From: Tipula vernalis
Lineage: Eukaryota > Arthropoda > Insecta > Diptera > Tipulidae
Length of the DNA: 64,000 nucleotides
Assembly (NCBI GenBank): GCA_958295665.1
Contig: OY282558.1
Coordinates: forward strand, 50,041,389 to 50,105,388
Reading direction: 5' to 3'
In this document: positions 46,601-58,599 of the stretch, in pieces
How positions within the stretch are numbered: the stretch's first letter is position 1
Layout of the letters: each line of letters begins with the position of its first letter
Made by a program: the position numbers and the translations under genes
The notes under the pieces: generated by a model
Told to the model about the DNA's origin: nothing
The model's input: the letters and a program-made list of their open reading frames with translations, nothing else
Databases searched by the model: none

Positions 46601-48950
46601 CCGCCCAAAAACTTGTGGGCTATTGCACAGTTGATTTTCAATAAAATTGAATTTACTAAGAAATGTTTAGAAATAATCGAGCAATCAAAATGAAAATTGT
46701 CACACCAATTACAGGTCTCGAAACCTATTGATAGAGGTATCAACCATCGTAATCGGACCATTTTAGATTTTGGCCGCCCAAAAACTTGTGGGCTATAGCA
46801 CAGTTGATTTTCAATAAAATTGAATTTTCTAAGAAATGTTTAGAAATAATCGAGCAATCAAAATGCAAATTGTCATAGCAATTACAGGTCTCGAAACCTA
46901 TTGATAGAGGTATCAACCATCGTAATCGGACCATTTTAGATTATTGCCGCCCAAAAACTTGTGGGCTATATATAGCCCAATTGATTTTCAATAAAATTGA
47001 ATTTTCTAAGAAATGTTTAGAAATAATCGAGCAATCAAAATGCAAATTATCACAGCAATTACAGGGCCCGAAACCTATTGATAGAGGTATCAACCATCGT
47101 AATCGGAGCATTTTAGATTTTAGCCGCCCAAAAACTTGTGGGCAGCACAGTTGATTTTCAATAAAATTGAATTTTCTAAGAAATGTTTAGAAATAATCGA
47201 GCAATCAAAATGAAAATTGTCACAGCAATTACAGGTCCCGAAACCTATTGATAGAGGTATCAACCATCGTAATCGGACCATTTTAGATTTTTGCCGCCCA
47301 AAAACTTGTGGGCTATAGCACAGATGGTTTTCAATAAAATTGAATTTTCTAAGAAATGTTTAGAAATAATCGAGCAATCAAAATGAAAATTGTCACAGCA
47401 ATTACAGGTCCCGAAACCTATTGATAGAGGTATCAACCATCGTAATCGGACCATTTTAGATTTTTGGCGCCCAAAAACTTGTGGGCTAGGGGTTTAGAAA
47501 TTAGAAATAATCGAGCAATCAAAATGAAAATTGTCACAGCAATTACAGGTCCCGAAACCTATTGATAGAGGTATCAACCATCGTAATCGGACCATTTTAG
47601 ATTTTTGCTGCCCAAAAACTTGTGGGCTATAGCACAGTTGATTTTCAATAAAATTGAATTTTCTAAGAAATGTTTAGAAACAATCGAGCAATCAAAATGA
47701 AAATTGTCACAGCAATTACAGGTCCCACAACCTATTGATAGAGGTATCAACCATCGTAATCGGAGCATTTTAGATTTTTGCCGCCCAAAAACTTGTGGGC
47801 TATAGCACAGTTGATTTTCAATAAAATTGAATTTTCTAAGAAATGTTTAGAAATAATCGAGCAATCAAAATGAAAATTGTCAGCAATTACAGGTCCCGCA
47901 ACCTATTGATAGAGGTATCAACTATCGTAATCGGAGCATTTTAGATTTTAGCCGCCCAAAAACTTGTGGGCTATAGCACAGTTGATTTTCAATAAAATTG
48001 AATTTTCTAAGAAATGTTTAGAAATAATCGAGCAATCAAAATGAAAATTGTCATAGCAACTACAGGTCCCGAAACCTATTGATAGAGGTATCAACCATCG
48101 TAATCGGACCAGTTTAGATTTTTGCCGCCCAAAAACTTGTGGGCTAGGGGTTTAGAAATTAGAAATAATCGAGCAATCAAAATGCAAATTGTCACAGCAA
48201 TTACAGGTCCCGAAACCTATTGATAGAGGTATCAACTATCGTAATCGGAGCATTTTAGATTTTAGCCGCCCAAAAACTTGTGGGCTATAGCACAGTTGAT
48301 TTTCAATAAAATTGAATTTTCTAAGAAATGTTTAGAAATAATCGAGCAATCAAAATGAAAATTGTCATAGCAACTACAGGTCCCGAAACCTATTGATAGA
48401 GGTATCAACCATCGTAATCGGACCATTTTAGATTTTTGCCGCCCAAAAACTTGTGGGCTAGGGGTTTAGAAATTAGAAATAATCGAGCAATCAAAATGCA
48501 AATTGTCACAGCAATTACAGGTCCCGAAACCTATTGATAGAGGTATCAACTATCGTAATCGGAGCATTTTAGATTTTAGCCGCCCAAAAACTTGTGGGCT
48601 ATAGCACAGTTGATTTTCAATAAAATTGAATTTTCTAAGAAATGTTTAGAAATAATCGAGCAATCAAAATGAAAATTGTCATAGCAACTACAGGTCCCGA
48701 AACCTATTGATAGAGGTATCAACCATCGTAATCGGACCATTTTAGATTTTTGCCGCCTAAAAACTTGTGGGCTAGGGGTTTAGAAATTAGAAATAACCGA
48801 GCAATCAAAATGCAAATTGTCACAGCAATTACAGGTCTCGAAACCTATTGATAGAGGTATCAACCATCGTAATCGGACGATTTTAGATTTTAGCCGCCCA
48901 AAACTTGTGAGCTATATAGCACAGTTGATTTTCAATAAAATTGCATTTTC
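43669..48950. repeat. Satellite array, ~32 units of 173 and 141 bp
   Basis: Tandem units of AATCGAGCAATCAAAATGAA, then a core with CCTATTGATAGAGGTATCAA and GCCGCCCAAAAACTTGTGGG, and an AT-rich end. Core spacing shows two classes: a 173-bp full unit, and a 141-bp unit in which the GCACAGTTGATTTTCAATAA segment is replaced by AGGGGTTTAGAAATTAG. I count about 32 cores. Near 48089-48860 the two classes alternate in ~315-bp dimers. Blocks starting at about 45247 and 46253 repeat each other at an offset of 1,006 bp. The recurring 64-codon minus-strand frame is a by-product: 173 is not a multiple of three and there is no gene context. Confidence 0.97.
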
Positions 48951-48959
48951 TATGCAACA

Positions 48960-49420
48960 TTCTTTTTTCGGATAGGTTGCAACTTCTCTAATCTTGGCTG
49001 CGCCTCTCGAATAGACCCGAAATTTTTGTTTGTCTTATCATCGGCTGAAGACACCATTTTGTTATTGTCTACACCTTGCACCTCATTAGCCTGTTCCCCT
49101 GAATTAACCCATCGTTGCACTCTATGTTTTAGACTTTCTTCGTCCGTAATGCTGCTACACCGGTCTGAAAATTTTAAAAACTTTTGCATTTCCTCTCTTC
49201 CTGGAATCGATTAATCGAAGAATATCATCATCGGTACGACGATCTTGGAATCTTCCTACAAATGCTGCTTTAAGTTGAAGCCAATTATCAGAGGTTAGTT
49301 GCACCGACAACCTTTTATAGGGACAAGTCTCTCGTCTATTTATAAAATGATTATCGTTGAAGGTAATTGATTTTCAATATCTTAATAGGTGATTTGCTTA
49401 AACTGTGCCATTTCTTGGTG
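48960..49420 (-). pseudogene. Degenerate retrotransposon gag fragment
   Basis: The minus strand reads LTSDNWLQLKAAFVGRFQDR then RTDDDILRLIDSRK, and after a frame break MQKFLKFSDRCSSITDEESL. This is the pattern of gypsy gag (FVGRF, DDILRLIDS). No further retrotransposon domains are attached. Confidence 0.5.
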
Positions 49421-50099
49421 AATTTTAACACTCAGCTAGAGATAAGTTATCGGATTAAAAGTAAGCACACATTTCTTGTTTAATTTCTCTTAACGCATCA
49501 AAATTAAAATGCGTGAAGTTTTTTTTTCCAGCGCTCTAGAAACACTTTATTTATAAAATAACAATGAACTGTAATTCAGGTCAGGTCAGGTGTTCATTTT
49601 GCTACAGACGAGAAAGTATATCGAGATATGGTTCATGTAAAGAAAAACATAAAATTTCGCTTTTTTATCGACATTGTTTAGCTTAGAAAATAAGCGACCA
49701 TTTACTGCAGTCTGCGTCATGGTGGGCTTATTTTCGTCTTATTTATGCAAGAATCGTGTTCCTTGGAAGAGTTTCGTATTATTCCCAAGGAAACTCACAT
49801 TCTGATGTCTGGTGACCCCTGGGTCACCAATACAAAGATTATCCCTTTTGTCAATGTTTTTATTCTCTACCGATGGGTGTCCAATTTTATCGACGAGGGT
49901 ATCTCTGGTTTAGCACATTGATAAATTGTATGTCTATATTTAATAAATTACAACATACATCAATTTGGAAAGGTGAATTTTGGTAATTTTGAAAATTATT
50001 GATATTCGATGGATAAATTGGATTTTGTTGACATAGGTATAAACTACTATCACTATTGGCGATATTCGGAGGATTTTGGAAATTACAGTTAGTAATACA
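49421..50099 (+). other. Intron, nothing firm
   Basis: AT-rich sequence with a short GGTCAGGTCAGGT repeat near 49580. No gene. Confidence 0.5.
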
Positions 50100-50303
50100 A
50101 AGAAACCGGATTATTCAGTGTTTCACCAACGGTTGAAAACTCATTGACATATTTGGGAACATACCTGTAAACATGATCATACATTTTATAATTACGTTAC
50201 TCAATTTACGTAGAATCTCTCTATCTGATATTGGAGAACAGAATTGCAACATCAACGCCATTTCGTTGTAAAATTCGATGAGAGATTCCGCTCTATATAC
50301 CAC
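50100..50303 (-). pseudogene. Possible gag-like fragment
   Basis: The minus-strand text RAESLIEFYNEMALMLQFCS then PISDREILRKLSNVI resembles part of a retrotransposon gag helical region. It is short and isolated, so the call is weak. Confidence 0.3.
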
Positions 50304-51339
50304 AAATACCGGTTAGTTGCACCCCAAGGGCGAACTAGGTGTAAAATTTTCAAACGATTGAAAACATTGACTTCTGTTGCATTTGAACCAGATTTTGCTG
50401 TGGCCAATTTTGTGGAATTTGATGATTAAAAAATATGGCCACGTTAATTGAATCATTTATAAATACATTATTACGTTATTCATATTTTCCACCAAAACGT
50501 TAGCTGTATTAATCGTTTCCTAACATTTTGATTTATACTTTTTGGTAACATTAAGTAAACGGTTTAATCCATCAATAATATGACGTATTTGTCAACAAGC
50601 AACCGAAAGCTCAAACCAATTTTTTATGTAATCAACAATTTTGAGAACTTTTTATATGCAAAATTTGAAAATTTATTTGGAATCTAAATTGTCAATGTTC
50701 GTCATTTCATCGTCAATGTTTCGAAATAGATACTTGCCTGCTTGGCAGTAGTTTAGTTCGGTCGCATTTCGAATTCATTATTGTTGTGAGTTAATTTGCA
50801 CTGCAGTATCGATTGATGCTTGAAATTCCTTAGCATGAGATTGATTCGGTCGGAAATCCGTCAGTCGGTTCGCAATTATCTAAGCTGTACGATGATTTCA
50901 AGCAATTTATGCAGAGTTTAAGGAGTCGCAATATTCTTTCGGCGTTCACTAGCATAATATCGCATAATTGAAAGTCCCACCACTTAGATTGGAGCACAAT
51001 TTTGCCTTGTTTAGTGGATTTTGTTTATCGACGTCTACGCTGATAGGTTGTGACCGTGAAATGGAAGTTTCAGTTACAAACATTTTGTTTCTCTTATAGA
51101 TGTGTTTAATACACTTGTTGATCTAGAGAATTAATCCGCTTGATTTCCGAGTTAACTCATTAGAACAGGATAAATAGGTGGCTTCTAGGTTGGTATTTGT
51201 TACAGCCACTTGGTTTCTGACTTGGGAATTGTGCCTTGGGTTTTAAAAATCATGCTCACCAAATCTAATAAAATTAAATGTTTTATGTTTTATTGTGTTA
51301 TTATTATTTATTTATGACACTTCTGTAAATATTTTGTAG
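50304..51339 (+). other. 3' part of the second large intron
   Basis: No supportable coding sequence. It may hold more decayed gag sequence on the minus strand. It ends in ATATTTTGTAG at 51339. Confidence 0.5.
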
Positions 51340-51495
51340 GCGATACTATGTCAACGCCACGTCGAGAGCTAGCACCACCAATCGAAGAAGATGAAGAGCC
51401 CGATAGTGAATCACAACGGGGTGCGCCACTGCGACAAATCGAAAATAATATAAGTGCATTATTACGCGGTGATATTCCTGTCGGTCGTATCGGAG
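51340..51495 (+). CDS. Host gene exon 5
   Basis: Acceptor TTTTGTAG|GC, donor CGGAG|GTATGA; phase 1 in and out. It encodes about 52 residues: DTMSTPRRELAPPIEEDEEP then DSESQRGAPLRQIENNISAL and LRGDIPVGRIG. The acidic run is followed by a probable amphipathic helix. The ATG at 51348 is internal because the frame joins exon 4 through a Gly codon split by the intron. Confidence 0.9.
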
Positions 51496-51560
51496 GTATG
51501 AAAATTTTTATTTTTTTTATTTTTACTGTTAAAACATTATATTCTCACTTCAAATTTTAG

Positions 51561-52131
51561 ATATTCATCCATCAGCCCGACGACCACTAGGATTTCGTCC
51601 AGGTGTTCATAAATCAGAAAGTGCCAAAGAAATGTTATTATCACAGCAAACATTTGGTCCCCTACCACCATCACCGCCTTCAACAAGTCCAGAAATGACT
51701 GAAAGTGATGGTTTCCCTCCACTACCGCCCTCACCAACACCGGAAGCGCCCGAAGCGTATCATGATGTCGTCCATGGTATACATAATATTCGTTTGACTA
51801 CATCACGTAGCCGTCATAAAAATGATCATTATCGTGATACGCTGGAACATCCACCACCGGTGGTGCCACCACATCGTGGCCCATCATTAAACACATTAAA
51901 AACACGATCGATGGATGCTGGATTTAGTAAATCATATCGAAACGGGGGGTCATCTTATTGTTCATCACTACATACACCGGGTACCCTACCACCAGAGTTG
52001 CCTGGTGGAAGCTCGTCACGACGTCGACTTACGTCGGGTGCATTCCCGAAACGATCGGCGCATAGTCCACGGGAAGAGCGACGATTGCAAACATCGTGCA
52101 GCCTACCAGAAACACCAATATTTGCACGCGG
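51561..52131 (+). CDS. Host gene exon 6, Pro-rich
   Basis: Acceptor CAAATTTTAG|AT, donor CGCGG|GTAATT; phase 1 in, phase 2 out. About 190 residues, starting DIHPSARRPLGFRPGVHKSE. It has Pro-rich motifs FGPLPPSPPSTSPEM, DGFPPLPPSPTPEAPEA and EHPPPVVPPHRGPS that could bind SH3 or WW domains. Ser/Arg-rich stretches SSRRRLTSGAFPKRSAHSPR and RLQTSCSLPETP follow, with several RxxS sites. The largest exon seen and the best probe for identifying the gene. Confidence 0.92.
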
Positions 52132-52275
52132 GTAATTATACACACTTGCCCCATACCCCTCTGATCCCGAAAACCGATTTTAATTTTATTTTGTTTTTGT
52201 TTTTTGTTTCGTTTTTTTATTTCCGTATTCCAAACACTCTCCAAATATTTTGTTTGTTCAATTAACTCAATATAG

Positions 52276-52388
52276 ATGTGATATTCCTAGAACGCCACAT
52301 CGTAGGGCACCCGATTTACCTGGTACCGGAAGTCGTACGGCTCCACGAACAACCAACTCGACTGGAATGAGCTCAATAGTAGGAATTG
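52276..52388 (+). CDS. Host gene exon 7
   Basis: Follows a 144-bp intron. Acceptor CAATATAG|AT, donor ATTG|GTGAGT; phase 2 in, phase 1 out. It encodes CDIPRTPHRRAPDLPGTGSR then TAPRTTNSTGMSSIVGI. Basic and Thr/Pro-rich, with PRTP and APRTT contexts. No known domain. Confidence 0.88.
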
Positions 52389-52627
52389 GTGAGTACTTGA
52401 TTTTTGGATATATTTTGTGGTGGGGTGGTTTTTGGGAATTTAACAAAAATTAACGAATTTTTCCAGTTTTTTCCAATTTTTTGTTTACTGTATTTGGTGT
52501 ACCCTAGTATTTTCACACGGGCTAATTACATATTTTCGTTAAATTTTCAATTAGACACATCACATTTTGCGTACGGGTGCTACATTTTTGTTTTCTGGTA
52601 CTTTTTTTTACCCAAATTCATTCACAG

Positions 52628-52909
52628 GCGGTGGTCGTCAAAGTATAAGCCAAGCATTAGCCTCAGGTGAAATGCTTCGAATGGCTGGTGGGCCAGCCCG
52701 AGGATGGTATCCAAAGCAGCGACATCATAGACCAGCATCAACCGAAAATCTTGATCGGTTACATCCGCAGGGATCGATACGTGCATGGGATGCTGCGGGT
52801 ACGGGTAGCAGAAAACCGCTCACCCTACCACCAAATCTTACACCTAAATTTTTCAACAAATCGCCACGTGAAGCATTGCGGCGTGTCACTAGTTTACTCA
52901 TTCGAAAAG
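52628..52909 (+). CDS. Host gene exon 8
   Basis: Acceptor TTCACAG|GC, donor AAAAG|GTACGA; phase 1 in and out. About 94 residues: GGRQSISQALASGEMLRMAG, then RPASTENLDRLHPQGSIRAW and PNLTPKFFNKSPREALRRVT followed by SLLIRK. The last stretch has little low-complexity bias and looks like the most constrained part, possibly the edge of a folded region continuing in the next exon. The following intron extends beyond 63 kb or to the window end, and I could not find exon 9 with confidence. Confidence 0.9.
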
Positions 52910-54874
52910 GTACGAAAATTCGGTTTTTCCGGCTAATCAAAATAAAAAAAAAGCTAAAATTATAAAATTGAGCAAATTTTATCGTGTAACGATATTTTGT
53001 TTCCCGACTTAAAAAAAACTACTGATTTGAGTCTTTGATATTAACGTTTTTTTTTTATTCGTTAAAAATTGTTTTCGATATTTAAAGTTTCTCAAAAGGT
53101 GGCAGTACCTGGTCTAAATTTAAAATTTTTATTATTTTGTTGTTGTTTTGTTTTGTCACAAATGAACTTGAAAATGCTGAGAATTTTTTTTTTTTTTTGT
53201 TCAAAGAAATTAAAAATTCACATGAAATGATAGAAAAGAGTTAAAAAGTGCAGTGGCGTTTATTTTAGATAGGGTGCTAGTCATTTTAACACTACTACAC
53301 ATACTAATCTGATCATTCATAAATTCATATTTTACTGCTTAGCTTACAGGAAGTTTGTTTTATACAAAAATTGCTCAATCACCCATCTTAGACTTAGGGC
53401 GGCGCACACATGGTTTGGCTTATAAAATAAACATGTTGTTGTTGTTTTTGTATGATAGCAGAAAATTAATTTCATAAACATTTTATTTTAATCATTATCA
53501 TAAATTTTATATTTTGGTAAATTTAGTTTTGTCCTTATCACAATATATGTTGCACCCCTGAAAAAAAGCGTACGCTCACAGACTGAGTCAATAAAATATT
53601 TACGATTTGTGAATAATTTGATAAAAATTTGTATTTGTACTCGTTTAAAAACAACAACAAAAAAAAAAAAAAACAGAAAATTGTAAAAAATTTTCCCTAA
53701 GTGAAAAGTTTTATTTTTGTACCGTTGTGCAACTCATCACTTGGAAAATTGAAAATTGTTAGTTTTCATTATTCGTCATGGTTTTTGTGAAGTCGCATAA
53801 ATTTTTTAAGAGGGTGGGGTACTATGAGCATAATTTTGGAAGAACAGAAGCTCTTAGTTGGGAACTAGTATCGCGAGTACAAAAGACCTTGACATTTTAT
53901 CATCGCGGCGCAGACACCACATTGTGTATAATTATCTATCTCATGTATTGGTTGGTGACATCACACTATTTCAGTTGCATACAATCTCATCATTCAGATT
54001 TTTATATTCTAAGAATTTATGTACAAAACAAAAAATCGCGAATGACTAAACAAAAAAACTTTTTATATTCAGATCTCTTTCTAAGGCTATAAATATTAGA
54101 AAAAATTTCATAATCGCTCAGCACAATAAAACCATATTAGTTTGAAATAATCAAAATAAGCAAATTATATAATTTATGTGAGATCGCGCAAAAAAATTAA
54201 ACCGACCAGCAAAATTGCAATAAATTAATTTTTAATGTCTCTTCGCGTTTTTTGTCGTGATAAGAAACTATATAGATTATAAAATTTGGATGGAGGTTAA
54301 AACCGAAAGTGTGATTCATACTGTATATGTGTGTCTGATAAGAGTGATAATATTTTATTGTTGTTGTTGGTGTACCCCACCGCGTTATGCTTGGACGGTT
54401 AATTTAATTTAACAATTTTTTGGTTCGGCACGTTTTATTTACTCGTTGATAAGAAATCAAACAAAAATACTTTGTATGTAACACTACTAAAATTGGTTTT
54501 ATGTTGTTGGCGCGAAATATAAAATTTAGTCCCAAGGCATAACAAGGGTGTATGCATCGAAATGCGACAAACAAATATAAAAATTGGGTCAAGATTATAT
54601 ATCGATGTGATGAGGATTTTTAATGCACTGTCTGTAATTTCTCGGTATTTTATGTGTGTGTGTGTGTGTGTGTAAAAATACGAAAATAGTGTTCCTGGAA
54701 TATTTATCGTGTAAAATGAAAATTAATTGTGCCGCAGCACAATCAGATCTGAATTCATAGAATCTAATCACGACAAAATTTTTATTTTTATTGCTCGAAA
54801 CTTTGCCCGAATAAAAATTAATTTTCCTAATAGTTTTTCCCTGAAAAAGGATATTCAGGACATAACTATTATCC
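52910..54874 (+). other. Intron, AT-rich
   Basis: No gene was recognised. It contains long A and T runs and a (TG)n microsatellite at about 54651-54673. Confidence 0.6.
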
Positions 54875-55617
54875 TGTAAAGTCGTCAGAATGTTGCAAAT
54901 TATCAATTGAAACAACAGCTGATTTCGAAATTAGCAATAAACTTTATTCAAGCCTTAAGGCTGAGGCACATAGGTTTCGTTTCGTTTCGTTCCGTTTCGT
55001 TTCGTTTTCTAGCCGGCACCCTGGCACAACAGTTTCGTTTCGTTTCGTTTTTTTTTTCTATTATTTGACGGAAATTTGATTTATTTGATGAAAATCCATT
55101 TTATATTATTTATATTTTAACTCAAGCACGAAAATTTATTTAAGTATTTTCTTTTATTTAATCACAATAAAAATAATCACAAAAAACTTTTTACCTAAAA
55201 CGTCAAAACGAATATATTGAGGTTATGGTTTAAGTTTTTATTGAAATTTGATCAACTCTTTCGGTTCGTTTCGTCCCTGAACTTATCATTGTGACAATGT
55301 TTTCGGTTTTCCATATGTTTTGACATATCCAACTTATAAGGCGGAACGAAACGAAACCGAAACGAAACCTATGTGCCTCAGCCTTTATATACATATATGT
55401 AGGATCGCTATACTTGGTTTTGTTATATTCAAACTGATCACAATAAAAACACGTTTATACCGAAAATAATCTTTTTATTTTTAATTCTTCTCACTTCAAC
55501 GTTTTCCTTTCGATTCCCTTTTGTTCTCCTTTTTATATGGCATCTCTGTTTTTCGCAGTGGCGGCGTAATTTAGTTTGGGTTAAATGCGACAGTGGCATT
55601 ACTTACCCCACACTCGG
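54875..55617 (-). repeat. Left (3') LTR region of gypsy element B, with MITE
   Basis: Starts TGTAAAGTCGTCAGAATGTT and shares ACAACAGCTGATTTCGAAAT and TTATTCAAGCC with 62772-62860. After the MITE at 54958-55384 it resumes with TATACATATATG. The right boundary is uncertain: sequence similarity to the right LTR fades after about 55440, and 55440-55617 may be LTR or internal tail. Confidence 0.65.
54955..55387. mobile_element. PIF/Harbinger-like MITE with TTA duplication
   Basis: 427 bp at 54958-55384 with terminal inverted repeats AGGCTGAGGCACATAGG, extending into GTTTCGTTTCG-type repeats. It is flanked by TTA at 54955-54957 and 55385-55387. The other LTR of element B has the uninterrupted sequence AAGCCTTATATA at 62851-62862, so the duplication and ends are directly confirmed by an empty site. 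It is non-coding. A TTA duplication fits PIF/Harbinger. Confidence 0.92.
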
Positions 55618-55622
55618 CCATC

Positions 55623-55746
55623 TGTAGAAACATGAAGACGTAAAGCAAAGTGCTTTTTCTTTATTATTTCAGTTTACACTTCTCTAATACCATGTTTACA
55701 ATGTTACTAAACAGCACAATTATTATTTTGCGCTTTCAGCGTGACA
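55623..55746 (-). repeat. Element A 3' LTR
   Basis: TGTAGAAACAT ... GCGTGACA on the plus strand, so TG...CA also appears on the element strand. The purine tract AATAAGGGTGA (minus strand) abuts it at 55747-55757. Confidence 0.9.
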
Positions 55747-55781
55747 TCACCCTTATTAATTTAAACAAATACACCCTATGC

Positions 55782-55823
<42 letters not shown>

Positions 55824-55989
55824 CAATTAACCCTCAATTCCTCGGCTGGATACTATTATTGCTTGTTATTCGAAATGTGCCCTCGTGATCTGGCATGCTT
55901 GAAGTGTTTCGACTGCTATCTACGGCTAACTTGCGTTCCTGTTTAATTTCTGCTTTCGTTTTATGAATGTGAATAGTGTTGCGACGATA

Positions 55990-56259
55990 TTATTTTCCGT
56001 TGTTGGCACGAATATTATATGAACGCGGATAATCCGTGGAGCTTTCAACTGTTGCTCCGATCCATTTACGGTGACCAACCTGTACACGAACTTTTTCTCC
56101 AGGTTTAAATTCTTTAGAAACTTTTGTTTTCTGGTCAGCATAAACTTTTTGATTTTTTCGAATTCTTGTCAACTCTTCTTTAACGTCATACTCGACAATT
56201 TTCGGTGTTAATTTTGTTACGAAAACCGGTAACATCGATCTGGTATTTCTACTCAACAA
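55990..56259 (-). pseudogene. Element A pol C-terminal tail
   Basis: Minus-strand tail of the integrase C region, with KEFKPGEKVRVQVGHRKWIG and ATVESSTDYPRSYNI, the SH3-like chromodomain-position fold usual in gypsy integrases. A frame change separates it from the integrase core at 56253. Confidence 0.75.
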
Positions 56260-57068
56260 ACGTTGATGTTTCTCGGTGCGTTGCGATAATTTAACAACGC
56301 CAAATGTATGTCTGAGCTATCCTTAGCACATTTTTTCAACATATTTTTCGCTATCTGTACGTATCGCTCACTTAATCCATTTGTTCTTGGATAATAAGGC
56401 GATGATGTGCGATGATTTATCGACCAGTCTCTCACAAAATCTCTGAATTCTTTGCTGGCAAATTGGGGTCCATTATCACTTTCGATAGTGACTGGTATAC
56501 CGTGCACAGAGAACCAGGACTTTAGCTTCTTGATGACCTCACCAGTTGTGCTATGCTTCAATTTTTCAAAGTCGAAGAATCCTGAATAACTATCGGCCAA
56601 TAACAAATATTTTTGTTCCTGGAAATAGAAAATATCTACTCCTACTATTTCAAACGGTAGACTGGGAACTTCCTTTAGCATCAACGGTTCTTTAGGTTTT
56701 GATGGTTGCTTAGACTGGCAGATGCTACATTTGCGTATATATTCGACGATATCATTACTCATACCTTTCCAGTAAACGTTTTCACGTGCCAATCTAAGAC
56801 ACTTTTGCTCACCGAAATGGCCAGAATGAATACTGCGTAATATGCACGGTACTTGATCCTTTGGAATTATTACTTCTGTTCCTTTGAACAAAACTCCGCC
56901 ATAGTACGAGACTCTGTCCCGAAAATTCCAATAATGTTTTACATTAGCAAGTACTTCTTTTTGGTTGTTTGGCCATCCGTTCAGTACCACTGAAATTAAG
57001 CTTTGAAGTTCTACATCTTCTTCCGTCGAAGAAATCATGTCTTTAAACGCTTTATTTGTCATGTTCAA
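56253..57068 (-). CDS. Element A integrase core, open frame
   Basis: A 271-codon open frame with all integrase landmarks. The HHCC zinc domain has HSGHFGEQKCLRLARENVYW and CSICQSKQ. The DDE core has Asp in PFEIVGVDIFYFQEQKY, Asp in PVTIESDNGPQFASKEF and Glu in TNGLSERYVQIAKNML. It would join 3'-processed viral-like DNA to host DNA. It is part of pol, not a separate gene. The frame shifts at both ends, so the intact core is probably a remnant of recent activity. Confidence 0.88.
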   Translation of the reverse strand: MNMTNKAFKDMISSTEEDVELQSLISVVLNGWPNNQKEVLANVKHYWNFRDRVSYYGGVLFKGTEVIIPKDQVPCILRSIHSGHFGEQKCLRLARENVYWKGMSNDIVEYIRKCSICQSKQPSKPKEPLMLKEVPSLPFEIVGVDIFYFQEQKYLLLADSYSGFFDFEKLKHSTTGEVIKKLKSWFSVHGIPVTIESDNGPQFASKEFRDFVRDWSINHRTSSPYYPRTNGLSERYVQIAKNMLKKCAKDSSDIHLALLNYRNAPRNINVC

Positions 57069-57248
57069 TACTATATGGACCTGTAACTCCTCTTCATCTG
57101 GATCTATGCTGTTCTTGCAATCCCGACTTAAAGTGTCTGCGATATAAAGACTCGTCCCTTTTTTATAATTTATGTTTGGTGAATAAGGAGAGATAAGATA
57201 AGATTCGTTGCAATCTTTGTGGTGCCGTATGAATCGGCTTTCGGAAGA

Positions 57249-58330
57249 TTATTTCCAAAGGTTTATGGTCAGACTCTTACCGTATATATATGAATGGAAT
57301 TTCTGGCAGGCATATCGTATAGCAGCCGCCTCCTTTTCTATCTGTGGATAGTTTAGCTGAGCAGGAGTCAACGCCTTTGATGCGTATGCGACTGGCTGCT
57401 CATTTTGCAGAAGTACGGCCCCAAAACTTTTGCTGCTTGAATCTACTTGCAATGTGACCTCCGCTTTAGCGTCAAAAAACTTCAAAACAGGCGTTGTTGA
57501 AAATTTTTGCTTTAGCACTCGAAATGCCGCCTCTTGTTCCTCCGTCCACAAAAATTCTACATTCTTGTGCAATAGCGCTCGCAATGGCTGTGTTATCCGA
57601 AACAGATTTTCAATGAATTTGCCCAAATATGTGGCCATTCCTAATATCCTTTGCAGTTCCTTTTTATTAATAGGTTCCTTCAGATTATTGATTGCCTGAA
57701 TTTTGTCCGGATCCGTGCATTTTTCTTTATTTAATTTTAGCCCCACATGATTTAACTTCCTTACAACGCGGTTTGTAATGTCCCTTAGCTTTTCCTTTGT
57801 CTCGGCGTAAATTAGTAAATCGTCCATTGAAACTTCAGTGTTTTCAAACTCTTCCAGAATTTAACTCATTCGGTCTTGGAACACTTCCGGTGCTGAAGCC
57901 AAACCGAACGGTAGCCGTTTGAACGAACATCGCCCCCAAGGTGTTGCCATAGTTAAATATTTTTCTGTTCTCTCTGAGACACGGATTTGCCAAAACCCCT
58001 TTTTGCAGTCTAATAGAGTGAAATACTTAGCTTTTTGAATTCGAGTGGCAATTTCCTCGATTGTATACAACGGGTGATATCTTCTAAGGATATTTTTGTT
58101 TACATGCATTTTTGTTTGTTGCTGGTGTAGCTCCTTGAGTCTTGATTAAAACTCCAGCTTTAACTGCTTCCTCGATGTATTTCTTCGTTTCCTCCCGAAG
58201 TGTAATGGCCAATGTTCGCGCCGGAAAAATTTGAAATTTTGGATCGTCAATAAGATCTATGTCATACTCATAATCCTTTAGACATCCCAGACCCTAAAAA
58301 ATGGCTCCTTCGATCTCCGAAACTCTAACG
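57249..58330 (-). pseudogene. Element A RT and RNase H
   Basis: RT begins near 58250 (DPKFQIFPARTLAITLREET), continues FTLLDCKKGFWQIRVSERTE and FKRLPFGLASAPEVFQDRMS, has a stop near 57860 and resumes SMDDLLIYAETKEKLRD at 57827. RNase H includes TLQVDSSSKSFGAVLLQNEQ and AYASKALTPAQLNYPQIEKE. The active-site box reads SMDD, not YVDD. At about 57249 the frame is lost before integrase. Confidence 0.85.
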
Positions 58331-58599
58331 ATCAAATTCAATTTCTCGCATTCAGTTTTTACTAATATTGGGCTGACATTTGCATCTACATAAACTTCAG
58401 TTTACGGTTTTTATTTCGCACTATACAATCAATTAAGCTTTCCCCCACTACCTCGATTGGATGGTCTCCGAACGTTAGAACCCTTTTTGTATGTGACTCA
58501 TCGATTTTTACTCCAATTTTATCAACAATAGATTTGGGAAGCACAGCTTCGTAATAACTATTTTCGTTGTCTTTATTCGTAACGGAATTTACGCAAAAG

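Noticed and set aside
43724..47768. Repeated 64-codon minus-strand open frames (MVRLRWLIPLSIGFGTCNCC)
   Set aside because: They are the same segment of each 173-bp satellite unit. Frames change between units, and no promoter or splice context exists.
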